From Streptomyces sp. ISL-96 (GTDB lineage: Bacteria > Actinomycetota > Actinomycetes > Streptomycetales > Streptomycetaceae), in assembly GCF_018614035.1 (NCBI RefSeq), contig NZ_JAGGPA010000002.1, positions 1 to 64,000 on the forward strand: a DNA stretch of 64,000 nt, given 5' to 3'. Below the pieces are notes generated by a model, which was not told the DNA's origin, did no database searches, and saw only the letters and a list, made by a program, of their open reading frames with translations. A program made the position numbers and the translations under genes. Each line of letters starts with the position of its first letter. The first letter of the stretch is position 1. Below are positions 23,988 to 31,737 of the stretch, one piece after another.

Positions 23988-24401
23988 TCAGACCTTGATC
24001 ACGGTGACCCGCCTGCCGCATAGCGCGGTGAGGTCCTCCGGGTCCGAGGTGAGGACCGAGACAGGGCCGGGGGCGGCGAGGGCGGTGGCGCTGAGCATGG
24101 CGTCGATGGCGTACTTGTGCCCATGCAGGCCGGCGTCGGCGAGGAGGACGGCAGCATGGCGGGCGATCGGCTCGGTGACCGGTTCGACGACGAGGCGGGA
24201 GAGGGTCCACTCCAGCGCCGGGCGGTTCATCCGCGGGTGGACGACCTCCACCAGGGTGGCCGCAGACGTGATGACCCGGAGGTCGTCGGCGCGGGCCAGG
24301 GCGAGCCATCCGGTGACGGTGCGGTCGCGCAGCACGGCCTTGGCCAGCCCCTCGCTGTCCAGAACGAGCGTGCCGCCGGGGACGGCGGGGGAGCGGGTCA
24401 C
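23988..24401 (-). CDS. PIN-domain toxin (VapC-like)
   Basis: 137 aa from GTG 24401 (GTGA overlap with the antitoxin). TLVLDSEGLAKAVLRD carries the first metal-binding Asp, TLVEVVHP an acidic residue, and YAIDAMLSATALAAPGPVSVLTSDPEDLTAL the remaining Asp residues of a PIN nuclease. VapC-type toxins are metal-dependent RNases, usually cutting tRNA or rRNA, neutralised by the upstream partner. The pair lies in the scarred middle of the island, a common place for stabilising toxin-antitoxin modules. Confidence 0.85.
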   Translation of the reverse strand: MTRSPAVPGGTLVLDSEGLAKAVLRDRTVTGWLALARADDLRVITSAATLVEVVHPRMNRPALEWTLSRLVVEPVTEPIARHAAVLLADAGLHGHKYAIDAMLSATALAAPGPVSVLTSDPEDLTALCGRRVTVIKV

Positions 24402-24661
24402 GCGGCGTCCGCTCCGCCCCGCGTCTGCTCGCGGCGGGCCTGGTGGAGCTGGTCGCGCAGCGCCTGGATCTCCTCGTCGGTGAAGGGGCCGTGCTCGGCC
24501 TCGGCGACGCCGATGATCTCGTTGAGGTTGTCGCGTTCGATCTGGCGGGCGACGGCTGCGGCGACGTAGGCGGACAGGCCGGAGGGGCCGCTGCGGGCCT
24601 TGGCGGCTTCGGCGATGTCGCGCGGCATGGTGATCGAGTACTTGCCGGTAGGCTCGCTCAT
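24398..24661 (-). CDS. Antitoxin of the PIN toxin (ribbon-helix-helix-like)
   Basis: 87 aa from ATG 24661; the frame is open to 24709, but MSEPTGKYSITMPRDIAEAAKARS is a natural start. The N-terminal strand-helix-helix (YSITMPRDIAEAAKA, GLSAYVAAAVARQIERD) resembles MetJ/Arc DNA-binding antitoxins. The acidic C-terminus (FTDEEIQALRDQLHQARREQ) would wrap the toxin. The gene overlaps the toxin start by 4 bases and probably autoregulates the promoter just upstream. Confidence 0.8.
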   Translation of the reverse strand: MSEPTGKYSITMPRDIAEAAKARSGPSGLSAYVAAAVARQIERDNLNEIIGVAEAEHGPFTDEEIQALRDQLHQARREQTRGGADAA

Positions 24662-24829
24662 GCTACTGATCCTACTGCTTATCTCCTTGGAGGGTGCGGC
24701 AGGCGTCACTGCCCCATCTCAGTCCTTGCCTTTCGATGTGGCCAGGATGCGTTGCACGAGCGCGGGACGTGGCACTGGCGTCGGAATCCTCTCCGGCGAC
24801 GCAGCAACGTCTGTGCAGTCGGCGCGCGG

Positions 24830-25108
24830 TCAGGTCTCCATCACGGCATCGCAGTCGGGGCAAACCGCGGATGCGTACTCCTCGGGGTACCACGGCGACT
24901 CGGGGTGCTCGGAGAGCTTCCGGCCGGTCGTCTCCATGGCGAAGGTGTCCTTGCCGCAGAGGGTTCGTGGTCCGGTCACGGCGGGTGTCCCTGGGGCGGC
25001 AGGCGCCGCGTGCACCCGGCGGACGGGCCGTTCCCCACCACGCGGTACACGACGGGAGGCGCGCGTGGCCGCCTTGTCGAGCTCGTACACGACGAGGACT
25101 TCGCCCAT
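24830..25108 (-). CDS. Small Cys-containing hypothetical protein
   Basis: 92 aa from ATG 25108 with GTGGAG close upstream. The N-terminus reads MGEVLVVYELDKAATRASRRV. The C-terminal half carries LCGKDTFAMETTG and ends YASAVCPDCDAVMET; one Cys plus a CPDC pair suggests a small zinc site. I recognise the ending as common in Streptomyces hypothetical proteins but cannot name a family. It has no signal peptide. It sits between the toxin-antitoxin pair and the SpoIIE-type gene, in the same direction. Confidence 0.6.
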   Translation of the reverse strand: MGEVLVVYELDKAATRASRRVPRGGERPVRRVHAAPAAPGTPAVTGPRTLCGKDTFAMETTGRKLSEHPESPWYPEEYASAVCPDCDAVMET

Positions 25109-25259
25109 GTCTCCACGATAGGCGGCGGCACGGCCCGACCCGCCCGCGGTAGCCGGCCGGGCGGCCGCAGGGAGCCGGGCGTCGCTTCGGTCACGCCTGT
25201 GGCAGACGCGTGATCGGCCTCACCTGCTCGAGGGCACCGCCGCGCTCGCCCCGGAAGCT

Positions 25260-26777
25260 CTACCGTGATCCGGTCGTGGCCGCAGGCCTGGTCCGCCGGG
25301 CGGAGCCCGTCGGTCCGCCACGTACTCGCGACGGCTGGCGTCGGGGCCGTGGGCGAGGGAGCGGTCGGGGCTGCTCTGCCCAGATGGTCTTTCCTGTCGG
25401 TGTGTGACGGGTGCCCCAGCGTTCGGCGAGCTGGCCGACCAGGAACAGGCCGCGGCCGCCCTCGTCCAGGGCACGGGCGCGGCGGGCGTGCGGGGCGGTG
25501 CTGCTGGCGTCGGAGACCTCGCAGATCAGGGCGGTATTGCGGATGAGCCGCAGCTGGATGGGGGCTTCGGCGTGCCGGATGGCGTTGGTGACCAGCTCGC
25601 TGACGATCAGCTCGGTGGTCGGGACGGCATCCTGCAGGCCCCAGGTCGTGAGCTGGTCGGTGGTCCGTCGGCGCGCGTCGGCGACGATGACGGGCGCCGC
25701 GGGCAGGTCCCAGGTGGCCACGTGCGAGGGGCCCAGGGCGTGGGTGCGGGCTACGAGCAGGGCGGCGTCGTCGTCCGGGTGCTCGGGCAGGAGTGCCGTG
25801 ATGAGGTGGTCGCAGATGGCTTCCAGCGATGGGGTGGGTCCGGCCAGGGCGTGCACGAGTTCCTGCATTCCGGTGCCGATGTCGCGGTCGTGGGCTTCGA
25901 CGAGTCCATTCGTGTACAGGACGAGCAGGCTGCCTTCGGGCAGGCGGACGTCGGTTGCTTCGAAGGGGAGGCCGCCTACGCCGAGAGGGGGGCCTGGGGC
26001 CAGGGAGATGAATTCCACGGAGCCGTCCGGCAGGACGGCGGCGGGGGCGGGGTGGCCGGCGCTGGCCAGGGTGCAGTGGCGGGAGATCGGGTCGTAGACC
26101 GCGTACAGGCATGTCGCGCCGACCTCTCCGGCGGATTCGATGCCCTCTTCGATCTCTTCGAGGATGAGGTCGTCGAGCTGGGTCAGCAGTTCGTCGGGAG
26201 GAAGATCGACATCCGCCAACGTGCGCATCGCGCTGCGCAGTTGGCCCATGGTGGCGGAGGCATGGATGCCGTGGCCGACGACATCACCGACGACCAGGGC
26301 CACCCGGGCTCCGGAGAGGGGGATGACGTCGAACCAGTCGCCGCCCACACCGGCCTGCGGATCGGCGGGCAGGTAGCGCATCGCCGTCTCCACTGCCGGC
26401 TGCGCGGGCCGGTGATACAGGAGCAGGCGGCGCTGCAGGGCGAGGTCGGCACCGTCGGTCTCCGGCGGGGCGGCGTGGATGAACCATCCGATGTGGTCAT
26501 CGGCGCCCAGCAGCGGGTAGGCCCGCACGTCGGCCTCTACGGTGTGGCCGTCCCGGTCGCGCAGCGCGACGCGCCCGCTCCACGGCTCCTGCTGTGAAAG
26601 GCTCCGCCACGCCGAGTCCGGGAGGCGAGCAGCAAGAAGATCGGATGCCGGACGTCCGATCGCCTCGGCCGGCTCATACCCGAGAAGGAGTCGTGCACCC
26701 CGGCTCCAGGCCGTTACGACGCCCTGCGCGTCAACCGCAGCCGCAGCCTTTTCCACCGCCAGGGTGTTGTCAGACAT
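25260..26777 (-). CDS. PAS-SpoIIE-HATPase sensor phosphatase
   Basis: 505 aa from ATG 26777, with GGGAGATGAGGG upstream; the longer frame has no family match. The PAS domain (about 5-115) includes AVDAQGVVTAWSRGARLLLGYEPAEAIG. A PP2C-like SpoIIE phosphatase (about 130-340) has GVGGDWFDVIPL, VVGDVVGHGIHASATMGQLR, TCLYAVYDP and SLLVLYTNGLVEAHDRDI. A C-terminal GHKL kinase (about 360-470) has ELIVSELVTNAIRHA and EGGRGLFLVGQLAERWG. The combination of phosphatase and anti-sigma kinase integrates a ligand or redox signal with sigma-factor control. It is soluble. The partner sigma factor is not in the window. Confidence 0.9.
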   Translation of the reverse strand: MSDNTLAVEKAAAAVDAQGVVTAWSRGARLLLGYEPAEAIGRPASDLLAARLPDSAWRSLSQQEPWSGRVALRDRDGHTVEADVRAYPLLGADDHIGWFIHAAPPETDGADLALQRRLLLYHRPAQPAVETAMRYLPADPQAGVGGDWFDVIPLSGARVALVVGDVVGHGIHASATMGQLRSAMRTLADVDLPPDELLTQLDDLILEEIEEGIESAGEVGATCLYAVYDPISRHCTLASAGHPAPAAVLPDGSVEFISLAPGPPLGVGGLPFEATDVRLPEGSLLVLYTNGLVEAHDRDIGTGMQELVHALAGPTPSLEAICDHLITALLPEHPDDDAALLVARTHALGPSHVATWDLPAAPVIVADARRRTTDQLTTWGLQDAVPTTELIVSELVTNAIRHAEAPIQLRLIRNTALICEVSDASSTAPHARRARALDEGGRGLFLVGQLAERWGTRHTPTGKTIWAEQPRPLPRPRPRRQPSRVRGGPTGSARRTRPAATTGSR

Positions 26778-27047
26778 GCCCTCATCTCCCTTCTTTCCAT
26801 TGTGCTCCCGCACCCGGCTCTTCCTGGCGCGCCGTCCCAGTGCTGGAAGACAGTGGAAGGAGAGACGAATGGGCTCGGGGTGAATGCGGCGTGGGCCGTT
26901 GCCGGAAGGTGTCCTACGGCCCAGAGCACGCGGCACCGGTGGAAGGCCCCGGGCATCTCGGGTGGACGCTTGGGGTGCCGTGGCGAGAGGGGGGCGGCTG
27001 GAACAACGCCGCTTGGGATTTCCCCTCCCCGGCGTTGGACGCGCTGG

Positions 27048-27467
27048 TCAGCCGATGTCGAAAAGCGGTCCCGTGAGGGTCAGGCCCAGGTCACCGCCCG
27101 CATGGGCGATGAGGCCGAGCAGCATGAGCGCGGCGCCGGCGAGCGCCATGTCCTTCTGGAAGTGGGCCATCTCCATCTGCCGTGCCTGCGGCTCGGTCTC
27201 CTTCCAGAAGGCGTGCATCAGCACGGCGGTCGGCACGAGGAAGACGACCAGCAGCAGCGCCCCGAGGTCCGCCCAGACCCCGAGCAGCACGCTCAGCCCG
27301 CCCGCGAGCAGGAGCACACCGCCGCCGAGCACGGCCGGAGCGGGTGCCGGCACGCCTCGCGACGAGGCGTAGCAGGCCATGGCCTTGGTCTGGGTCATGT
27401 GGCCGACCGCGCTGCTGAGGAAGAGGGCTGAGAAGAGGATGCGTCCGATCAACACCAGGACGTCCAT
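27048..27467 (-). CDS. DoxX-family membrane protein
   Basis: 139 aa from ATG 27467, with GGAGG close upstream; the longer frame is spurious. It has four predicted membrane helices: VLVLIGRILFSALFLSSAVGHM, AVLGGGVLLLAGGLSVLLGV, LGALLLVVFLVPTAVLMHAF and MALAGAALMLLGLIAHAGG. This is the DoxX/quinol-oxidase-subunit-like fold. DoxX-type proteins often accompany membrane redox enzymes. It stands alone on the minus strand, divergent from the DUF427-SRPBCC pair; shared promoter space suggests co-regulation. Confidence 0.8.
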   Translation of the reverse strand: MDVLVLIGRILFSALFLSSAVGHMTQTKAMACYASSRGVPAPAPAVLGGGVLLLAGGLSVLLGVWADLGALLLVVFLVPTAVLMHAFWKETEPQARQMEMAHFQKDMALAGAALMLLGLIAHAGGDLGLTLTGPLFDIG

Positions 27468-27651
27468 GGCGGCCTCCAGCGCGAGTTTGATTGAAGGTTT
27501 AACCACCTGCTTCCAGGCTAGCTCCGGCAGCACGTCCCCGCGCGTACCCCGACACCGGCCCCAGACTGTAAGCGGGATCACCGTCGGGGCCCGGGGCGGC
27601 GGTTTAGCGTCGCGGCATGGGATTCCCTGACGTGCCCGGAGGTGGAAGATC

Positions 27652-27954
27652 ATGATGCGCGCTGTGTGGCACGGCGCGGTACTGGCGGAGGCGGAGCGCA
27701 CCGTGGTGGTCGAGGGCAATCACTACTTCCCGCCCGAGTCGCTGCACCGCGAGTACTTCACCGAGAGCCGGACGAAGTCGCTGTGCCTGTGGAAGGGGCT
27801 GGCCCGCTACTACACGGTCACGGTCGACGGACAGGTCAACGCGAATGCCGCCTGGTACTACCCGCACCCCACCCCGCTGGCGAAGAAGATCAAGAACCAT
27901 GTCGCCTTCTGGAACGGCGTCACGGTCGAAGCGCCGCCGGAGACCGGCCGGTGA
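27652..27954 (+). CDS. DUF427 family protein
   Basis: 100 aa from ATG 27652, preceded by GGAGGTGGAAG. MMRAVWHGAVLAEAERTVVVEGNHYFPPES, the SKSLCLWKGLARYYTV-type segment and AAWYYPHPTPLAKKIKNHVAFW match DUF427, a small single-domain beta fold of unknown function. The conserved Cys-x-WKG segment is present (CLWKG). It overlaps the next gene by GTGA, so the two act together. Confidence 0.85.
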   Translation: MMRAVWHGAVLAEAERTVVVEGNHYFPPESLHREYFTESRTKSLCLWKGLARYYTVTVDGQVNANAAWYYPHPTPLAKKIKNHVAFWNGVTVEAPPETGR

Positions 27955-28526
27955 GCGCCCATCGACTTGCGCGCCTCGCGGCGTGGACCGCCGGTGCCTC
28001 GGGTGCGGTGACCGCGACCTATCTCGGGCTGGTGAGCGGCGCACTGCACGCCGACGTGGGCGTCGGGCGGCGCACCCGCCCGCTGGGCCCGCAGACCGTC
28101 GACATCACGGCGCCCAGGGACGTGGTCTTCGATGTGATCGCCCAGCCGTATCTCGGGCGGGCCACCCGGGCGATGCGGGAGAAGGTGAACGTGCTGGAGC
28201 GGGGCAGTGACATGGTGCTCGCCGCGCACCACACGCCCGTAGCAGGCGGGCGGCTGACCGCAACCACGGTGGAGACAGTGCGGTTCACCCGGCCCGAGCG
28301 CATCGACTTCCGGCTGGTGCGCGGCCCGGTGCCGCATGTCGTCGAGGCGTTTGTCCTCACCGAGCACGAGTCCGGCACGCGGCTGGCGTACGAAGGGGTG
28401 CTGGGCACCGACCTGTGGGGGCTGGGGCAACACTGGGGGCAGCTGGTCGCCCGCCGCTGGGAGGAGACGGTCGCGAAAACGCTGGCATCGGTCAAGGAGG
28501 AAGCGGAGCGCAGAGCCCGCCGGTGA
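27951..28526 (+). CDS. SRPBCC-domain protein with N-terminal membrane helix
   Basis: 191 aa from GTG 27951 (GTGA overlap). A hydrophobic N-terminal helix (about 6-28, AAWTAGASGAVTATYLGLVSG) precedes an SRPBCC domain: TVDITAPRDVVFDVIAQPYLGR, VEAFVLTEHESGTRLAYEGVLGTDLWGLG and a C-terminal helix VAKTLASVKEEAERR. It probably binds a hydrophobic ligand at the membrane. With DUF427 it forms a two-gene unit; the ligand is unknown. Confidence 0.75.
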   Translation: MSAHRLARLAAWTAGASGAVTATYLGLVSGALHADVGVGRRTRPLGPQTVDITAPRDVVFDVIAQPYLGRATRAMREKVNVLERGSDMVLAAHHTPVAGGRLTATTVETVRFTRPERIDFRLVRGPVPHVVEAFVLTEHESGTRLAYEGVLGTDLWGLGQHWGQLVARRWEETVAKTLASVKEEAERRARR

Positions 28527-28608
28527 CGGCATACCGCGTCATGTCACGGCCCGGCCGCCGATCGCGTCGATGGCAGCGCAATATCCTGGAAGCAAGAGGA
28601 GGCCCGCC

Positions 28609-28902
28609 ATGCCGTCACTGCGCATCGGACACGCCGAACGGGAACAGGCCCTCGAACGTCTCAAGACGGCCTACGCCGAGGGCCGGCTGGATGAGCCGGA
28701 GTTCGAGGACCGCGCCGGGCGGGCCATGCGGGCTCGCTCTCAGGACGAGCTGAGCGCACTGCTGGACGATCTGCCCACGGACCCGACCGAGCCCTCCGGT
28801 GTCGGCCCCGCGTCGCTGCGCGAGCGCGTAGGCGACCGGCTGGTCCGGGCGCTGCGGTGTGCGGTGTTCTGCTGGCTGCCCCCACCCCGCGCACGCGATT
28901 GA
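28609..28902 (+). CDS. DUF1707 domain protein
   Basis: 97 aa from ATG 28609, with AAGAGGAGG upstream. LRIGHAEREQALERLKTAYAEGRLDEPEFEDRAGRAMRARSQDELSALLDDLP is the DUF1707 (SHOCT-like) domain, a short helical oligomerisation-type motif common at the N-termini of Streptomyces membrane proteins. Here it is followed only by a Cys-containing tail (LRCAVFCWLPPP) with no clear membrane segment, so this is a minimal version. It converges with the membrane gene ending at 28929. Confidence 0.8.
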   Translation: MPSLRIGHAEREQALERLKTAYAEGRLDEPEFEDRAGRAMRARSQDELSALLDDLPTDPTEPSGVGPASLRERVGDRLVRALRCAVFCWLPPPRARD

Positions 28903-28928
28903 TCCCCGGAAAGGACTGCCCCCGGCAC

Positions 28929-29612
28929 CTATCGCTCCGGACGATCGCTGCCCTGCTCGGGGATGGGTGATTTCCCGGCCTGGACGGTGACGGGGGTCGT
29001 GCCCAGCCGGGACGCACCCCACACCAGCGTGCCGATCAGCAGCACCAGCGTGAGCGGATAGAACACCGGGCGCAGGGGGATCAGCACCGGCAGGAGGGCC
29101 GCGGCGGTGCCGGCGCCGAGGACGAGCAGGAGCGTCGGTACGCAGCAGGCGAAGCCGAGCAGGAACGCCGGGAGGACGCCGAGCAGCCGCGCGTATCTGG
29201 TGCGTCGGCAGGAGGCCGCCTGCCGTGCCGCCAGCCCGGCGATCGCGATGTTGCAGCCGACGAGCGCGGCGACGACCGTGCCGAGCAGCAGGTTGACCGG
29301 ACTGAGGAACACCGCCACATGCGCGGTCGGATGGAGCGCGAGCACCGGCTCGAACAGAAACGGCCCCCGCGCATGGAAGAGCTGCCCAGGGGCGGACTGG
29401 AAGACGGGCACGCCGGTGAACCGGCCAGAGGCCGACACCGCGAGATCGCCGATCGAGAACAGGTACCCGACCAGCACCAGCGCCGCAGCCGCCAGTGCGA
29501 CCCGCCGGTGACGGCGCACGGCGAGAGCGGCGCGCACGCCACGAGGAGTGGCGGCGAGGGTGGCGTCCCATGCATCGCCTGCCCTGCCGAGCGCGGTCAC
29601 GAGCCTGCTCAT
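28929..29612 (-). CDS. Integral membrane protein of the DUF3179 unit
   Basis: 227 aa from ATG 29612, overlapping the DUF3179 stop (ATGA). About six hydrophobic segments: VALAAAALVLVGYLFS, VFLSPVNLLLGTVVAALVGCN, LPAFLLGFACCVPTLLLVLG, AALLPVLIPLRP and FYPLTLVLLIGTLVWG. A CC pair lies in a helix (FACCVP). I do not know a named family. Strict overlap with DUF3179 indicates a joint function, perhaps a membrane partner for a secreted redox or metal-binding protein. Confidence 0.75.
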   Translation of the reverse strand: MSRLVTALGRAGDAWDATLAATPRGVRAALAVRRHRRVALAAAALVLVGYLFSIGDLAVSASGRFTGVPVFQSAPGQLFHARGPFLFEPVLALHPTAHVAVFLSPVNLLLGTVVAALVGCNIAIAGLAARQAASCRRTRYARLLGVLPAFLLGFACCVPTLLLVLGAGTAAALLPVLIPLRPVFYPLTLVLLIGTLVWGASRLGTTPVTVQAGKSPIPEQGSDRPER

Positions 29613-30634
29613 TGCCGGACCTGGGTGTTCGGGTAGAAGGCGTACCAGGCGAACCACATGGAGTCGAGGAAGTCGGCGGACTCCCACTTCTCGCCGACGC
29701 GCTGGAGGACACGAGCCGTGTCGAGCCGGTCGTCCCAGCGCGCGACGACTTGAGTCCCCGCGACCTGGGCCTGCACGGTCCCGGCCTTGCGGACGAGATC
29801 CTTGTGGATCGCGAGGCGCTGCTCGCCGACCCGTACGCCGATCACAACGTCCTTGTCGGGGAAGCGGTCGCTCGATGTGAGCACGGGGAAGAACGGGCGG
29901 CCCTTGACGTAGTAGCCGCTGCGGCCGGGGTAGGAGCCGTAGGGATCGCTGCCGTAACTGCGCAGGGCGCCGGTGTCGGTGGACAGCACCTGGGTGTCCG
30001 GATGCGCGGCCCGCCAGTCCTTCCAGGTGGTCCACACCAGGGGGACGGTGTCCAGCTTCGTGCCCTTGAGCGGGCCGCTGACCGCTTGGCCGAGCAGCTG
30101 GGGCCACTCGGAGCCGGTCTGCCGGTCGTACATCAGCAGGTTGGAGTTGACGAGCTTGCCGGTGGTGCCGAACGTCAGCTCCGGTGTGCCGGGCGGGGCG
30201 GCGAAGCCGATCACCGTGCCGGTGAGCGGGCAGTAGGTGACCGCCAGCGGCTCGCCGCCCACGGTGTCGTTGACGATCTCGTGCCATACCAGCACCTGCT
30301 GCGGATAGGCCCGTACCTCACCGCGGTACTCCAGACCGAACACCGGCTCGTCGTCCGCGAGGAAGCCCGCCTCGCGCGCTGCAACGAACCGGGGCCGGTC
30401 GACGGAGGGGATCCCGTCCTTGCCCGGTCCGCCGGAGACCGCAGCACCGGCCAACGTCTCCAGCGACGGATCCTGGCCCGGCTGCACGGTCGGCACCGTC
30501 TCGGACGGGCGGTCGGAGATGGCCTGCCAGCCCAGGACGCCTCCGCCCAGGAGCAGAGCGGCAAGCCCCCCGATCACCCCGGCGCCCTTGATGACCTGCC
30601 GACGATCCGGCTTGGGCTTTGGCTGAGCATTCAC
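29609..30634 (-). CDS. DUF3179 domain-containing exported protein
   Basis: 341 aa from ATG 30634. An N-terminal basic region plus hydrophobic helix (about 15-40, GAGVIGGLAALLLGGGVLGW) gives a membrane anchor or signal. The DUF3179 body includes VFGLEYRGEVRAYPQQVLVWHEIVND, PLAVTYCPLTGTVIGF, SNLLMYDRQTGSEWPQLLG, and DPYGSYPGRSGYYVKGRPFFP. The invariant Cys of YCPLTG is present. The function of DUF3179 is not established; conserved His, Cys and Asp suggest metal or redox chemistry outside the cell. It is coupled to the membrane gene downstream and divergent from mauE-like DNA. Confidence 0.85.
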   Translation of the reverse strand: MNAQPKPKPDRRQVIKGAGVIGGLAALLLGGGVLGWQAISDRPSETVPTVQPGQDPSLETLAGAAVSGGPGKDGIPSVDRPRFVAAREAGFLADDEPVFGLEYRGEVRAYPQQVLVWHEIVNDTVGGEPLAVTYCPLTGTVIGFAAPPGTPELTFGTTGKLVNSNLLMYDRQTGSEWPQLLGQAVSGPLKGTKLDTVPLVWTTWKDWRAAHPDTQVLSTDTGALRSYGSDPYGSYPGRSGYYVKGRPFFPVLTSSDRFPDKDVVIGVRVGEQRLAIHKDLVRKAGTVQAQVAGTQVVARWDDRLDTARVLQRVGEKWESADFLDSMWFAWYAFYPNTQVRQ

Positions 30635-30780
30635 CGGGCATCACCCCTGACCACACGGGATCCGCGTGATACGCACTCGTCGAAGACGGGTCCCGTCCTG
30701 CTGATGTTCTCGCGCACGAGCTGCCGGTTCGGTGAGCGCGCTTACAGTTCTCGGCCTCCAGCTCGGCTTACGTTCAGGGC

Positions 30781-31296
30781 ATGGTGCTGCGGATCGTGCT
30801 GGGTGCGGTGTACACGGCGATGGCGGTCGGCCAGCTCGCCTCCTTCGGGCACATGCCCGGGATTCTGGCCGCCTACGGGCTGGTCGACGGCGTCGCCGAG
30901 ACCGCGCTGGCCGTGGCACTGATCGCGGGCGAGCTGGTGTGCGGGGTCTGGTTCCTGGCCCGCCCGCGCTCGAAGACGGTCGCTCCGGTGTGGGTCTTCA
31001 CGGCCGTGGCGGTGATCTGGTCGTTCCTCGCCGTGCAGGCGTACGCACGCGGGCTCACTGTCACCAACTGCGGCTGCTTCGGCATCTACCTGTCCCAGCG
31101 GCTGAGCTGGTTCGTGCTCGCCCAGGACGCCTTGACGCTGCTCTACGCGGGACTGCTACTGCGCGGGACCCGAACGGCTCGCCCGCCTGCCAGGCGCGCC
31201 CTCTCCAGCCGGGGCACCGAGCCTGACGAGACCGCTGCGCCCGCGGAATCCCCGCCCGTGACCGAGGAGGCCGATCCTGATGCCCGAATCCCGTAA
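30781..31296 (+). CDS. MauE/DoxX-like redox-associated membrane protein
   Basis: 171 aa from ATG 30781. Four membrane helices (about 2-22, 37-60, 70-88, 105-125) and the characteristic NCGCFG motif (Cys97 and Cys99) followed by LSWFVLAQDALTLLYAGLL. This matches the MauE family, thought to pass reducing equivalents across the membrane to thiol proteins. A TlpA-type lipoprotein and CcdA lie 5-6 kb downstream in the same direction, which supports a thiol-redox system. The tail overlaps the next gene. Confidence 0.8.
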   Translation: MVLRIVLGAVYTAMAVGQLASFGHMPGILAAYGLVDGVAETALAVALIAGELVCGVWFLARPRSKTVAPVWVFTAVAVIWSFLAVQAYARGLTVTNCGCFGIYLSQRLSWFVLAQDALTLLYAGLLLRGTRTARPPARRALSSRGTEPDETAAPAESPPVTEEADPDARIP

Positions 31297-31615
31297 ACGC
31301 TCCGGCCTGCGCGGCACGCCGGCCGACGTCGGTGCCGGGCTGCTGCTCGTGCTGTCCTGCGCGGGCCCGCTGCTCGTGGCCGGCGTCGTGGCCGTTGCCG
31401 TCGGCGGTGGGCGAGGCAGTCCCTTTCTGATCATCGTCGGTGCCCTGATGGTGCTTATCGCTGTCGTCGCTGTCGTCCATGCCCTGCGATGTCGGGCCCA
31501 CCGCAGCCGTGGTTCAGGGCAGGAGGGCTGCCGGCCGTACGTCACTCGGCCGTCCAGCGCCGCGGACCAGCGGCGGCTGCACAGCTCGACCGTCGAGGAC
31601 GTCCCACCCCGTTGA
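31280..31615 (+). CDS. Small membrane protein
   Basis: 111 aa from ATG 31280, overlapping the MauE-like gene by 17 bases. Two hydrophobic segments (about 17-42 and 48-70: LLLVLSCAGPLLVAGVVAVAVGG, FLIIVGALMVLIAVVAVVHAL) with a Cys in the first, then a basic tail with one more pair of Cys (LRCRAH, EGCRP). No family recognised. The C-terminal ~35 residues are low complexity. Confidence 0.55.
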   Translation: MPESRKRSGLRGTPADVGAGLLLVLSCAGPLLVAGVVAVAVGGGRGSPFLIIVGALMVLIAVVAVVHALRCRAHRSRGSGQEGCRPYVTRPSSAADQRRLHSSTVEDVPPR

Positions 31616-31737
31616 TGACGCTGATGACGCCCGGTGGACGGCTGCTCTGCCAGCGTCTGCCCATACCGCCGTGTTGCAGCGCGGTGACCGCCGGCCCGGG
31701 TTCACGGCCCGGGTTCCTTTCGAGTGGAGGAGCCGAG

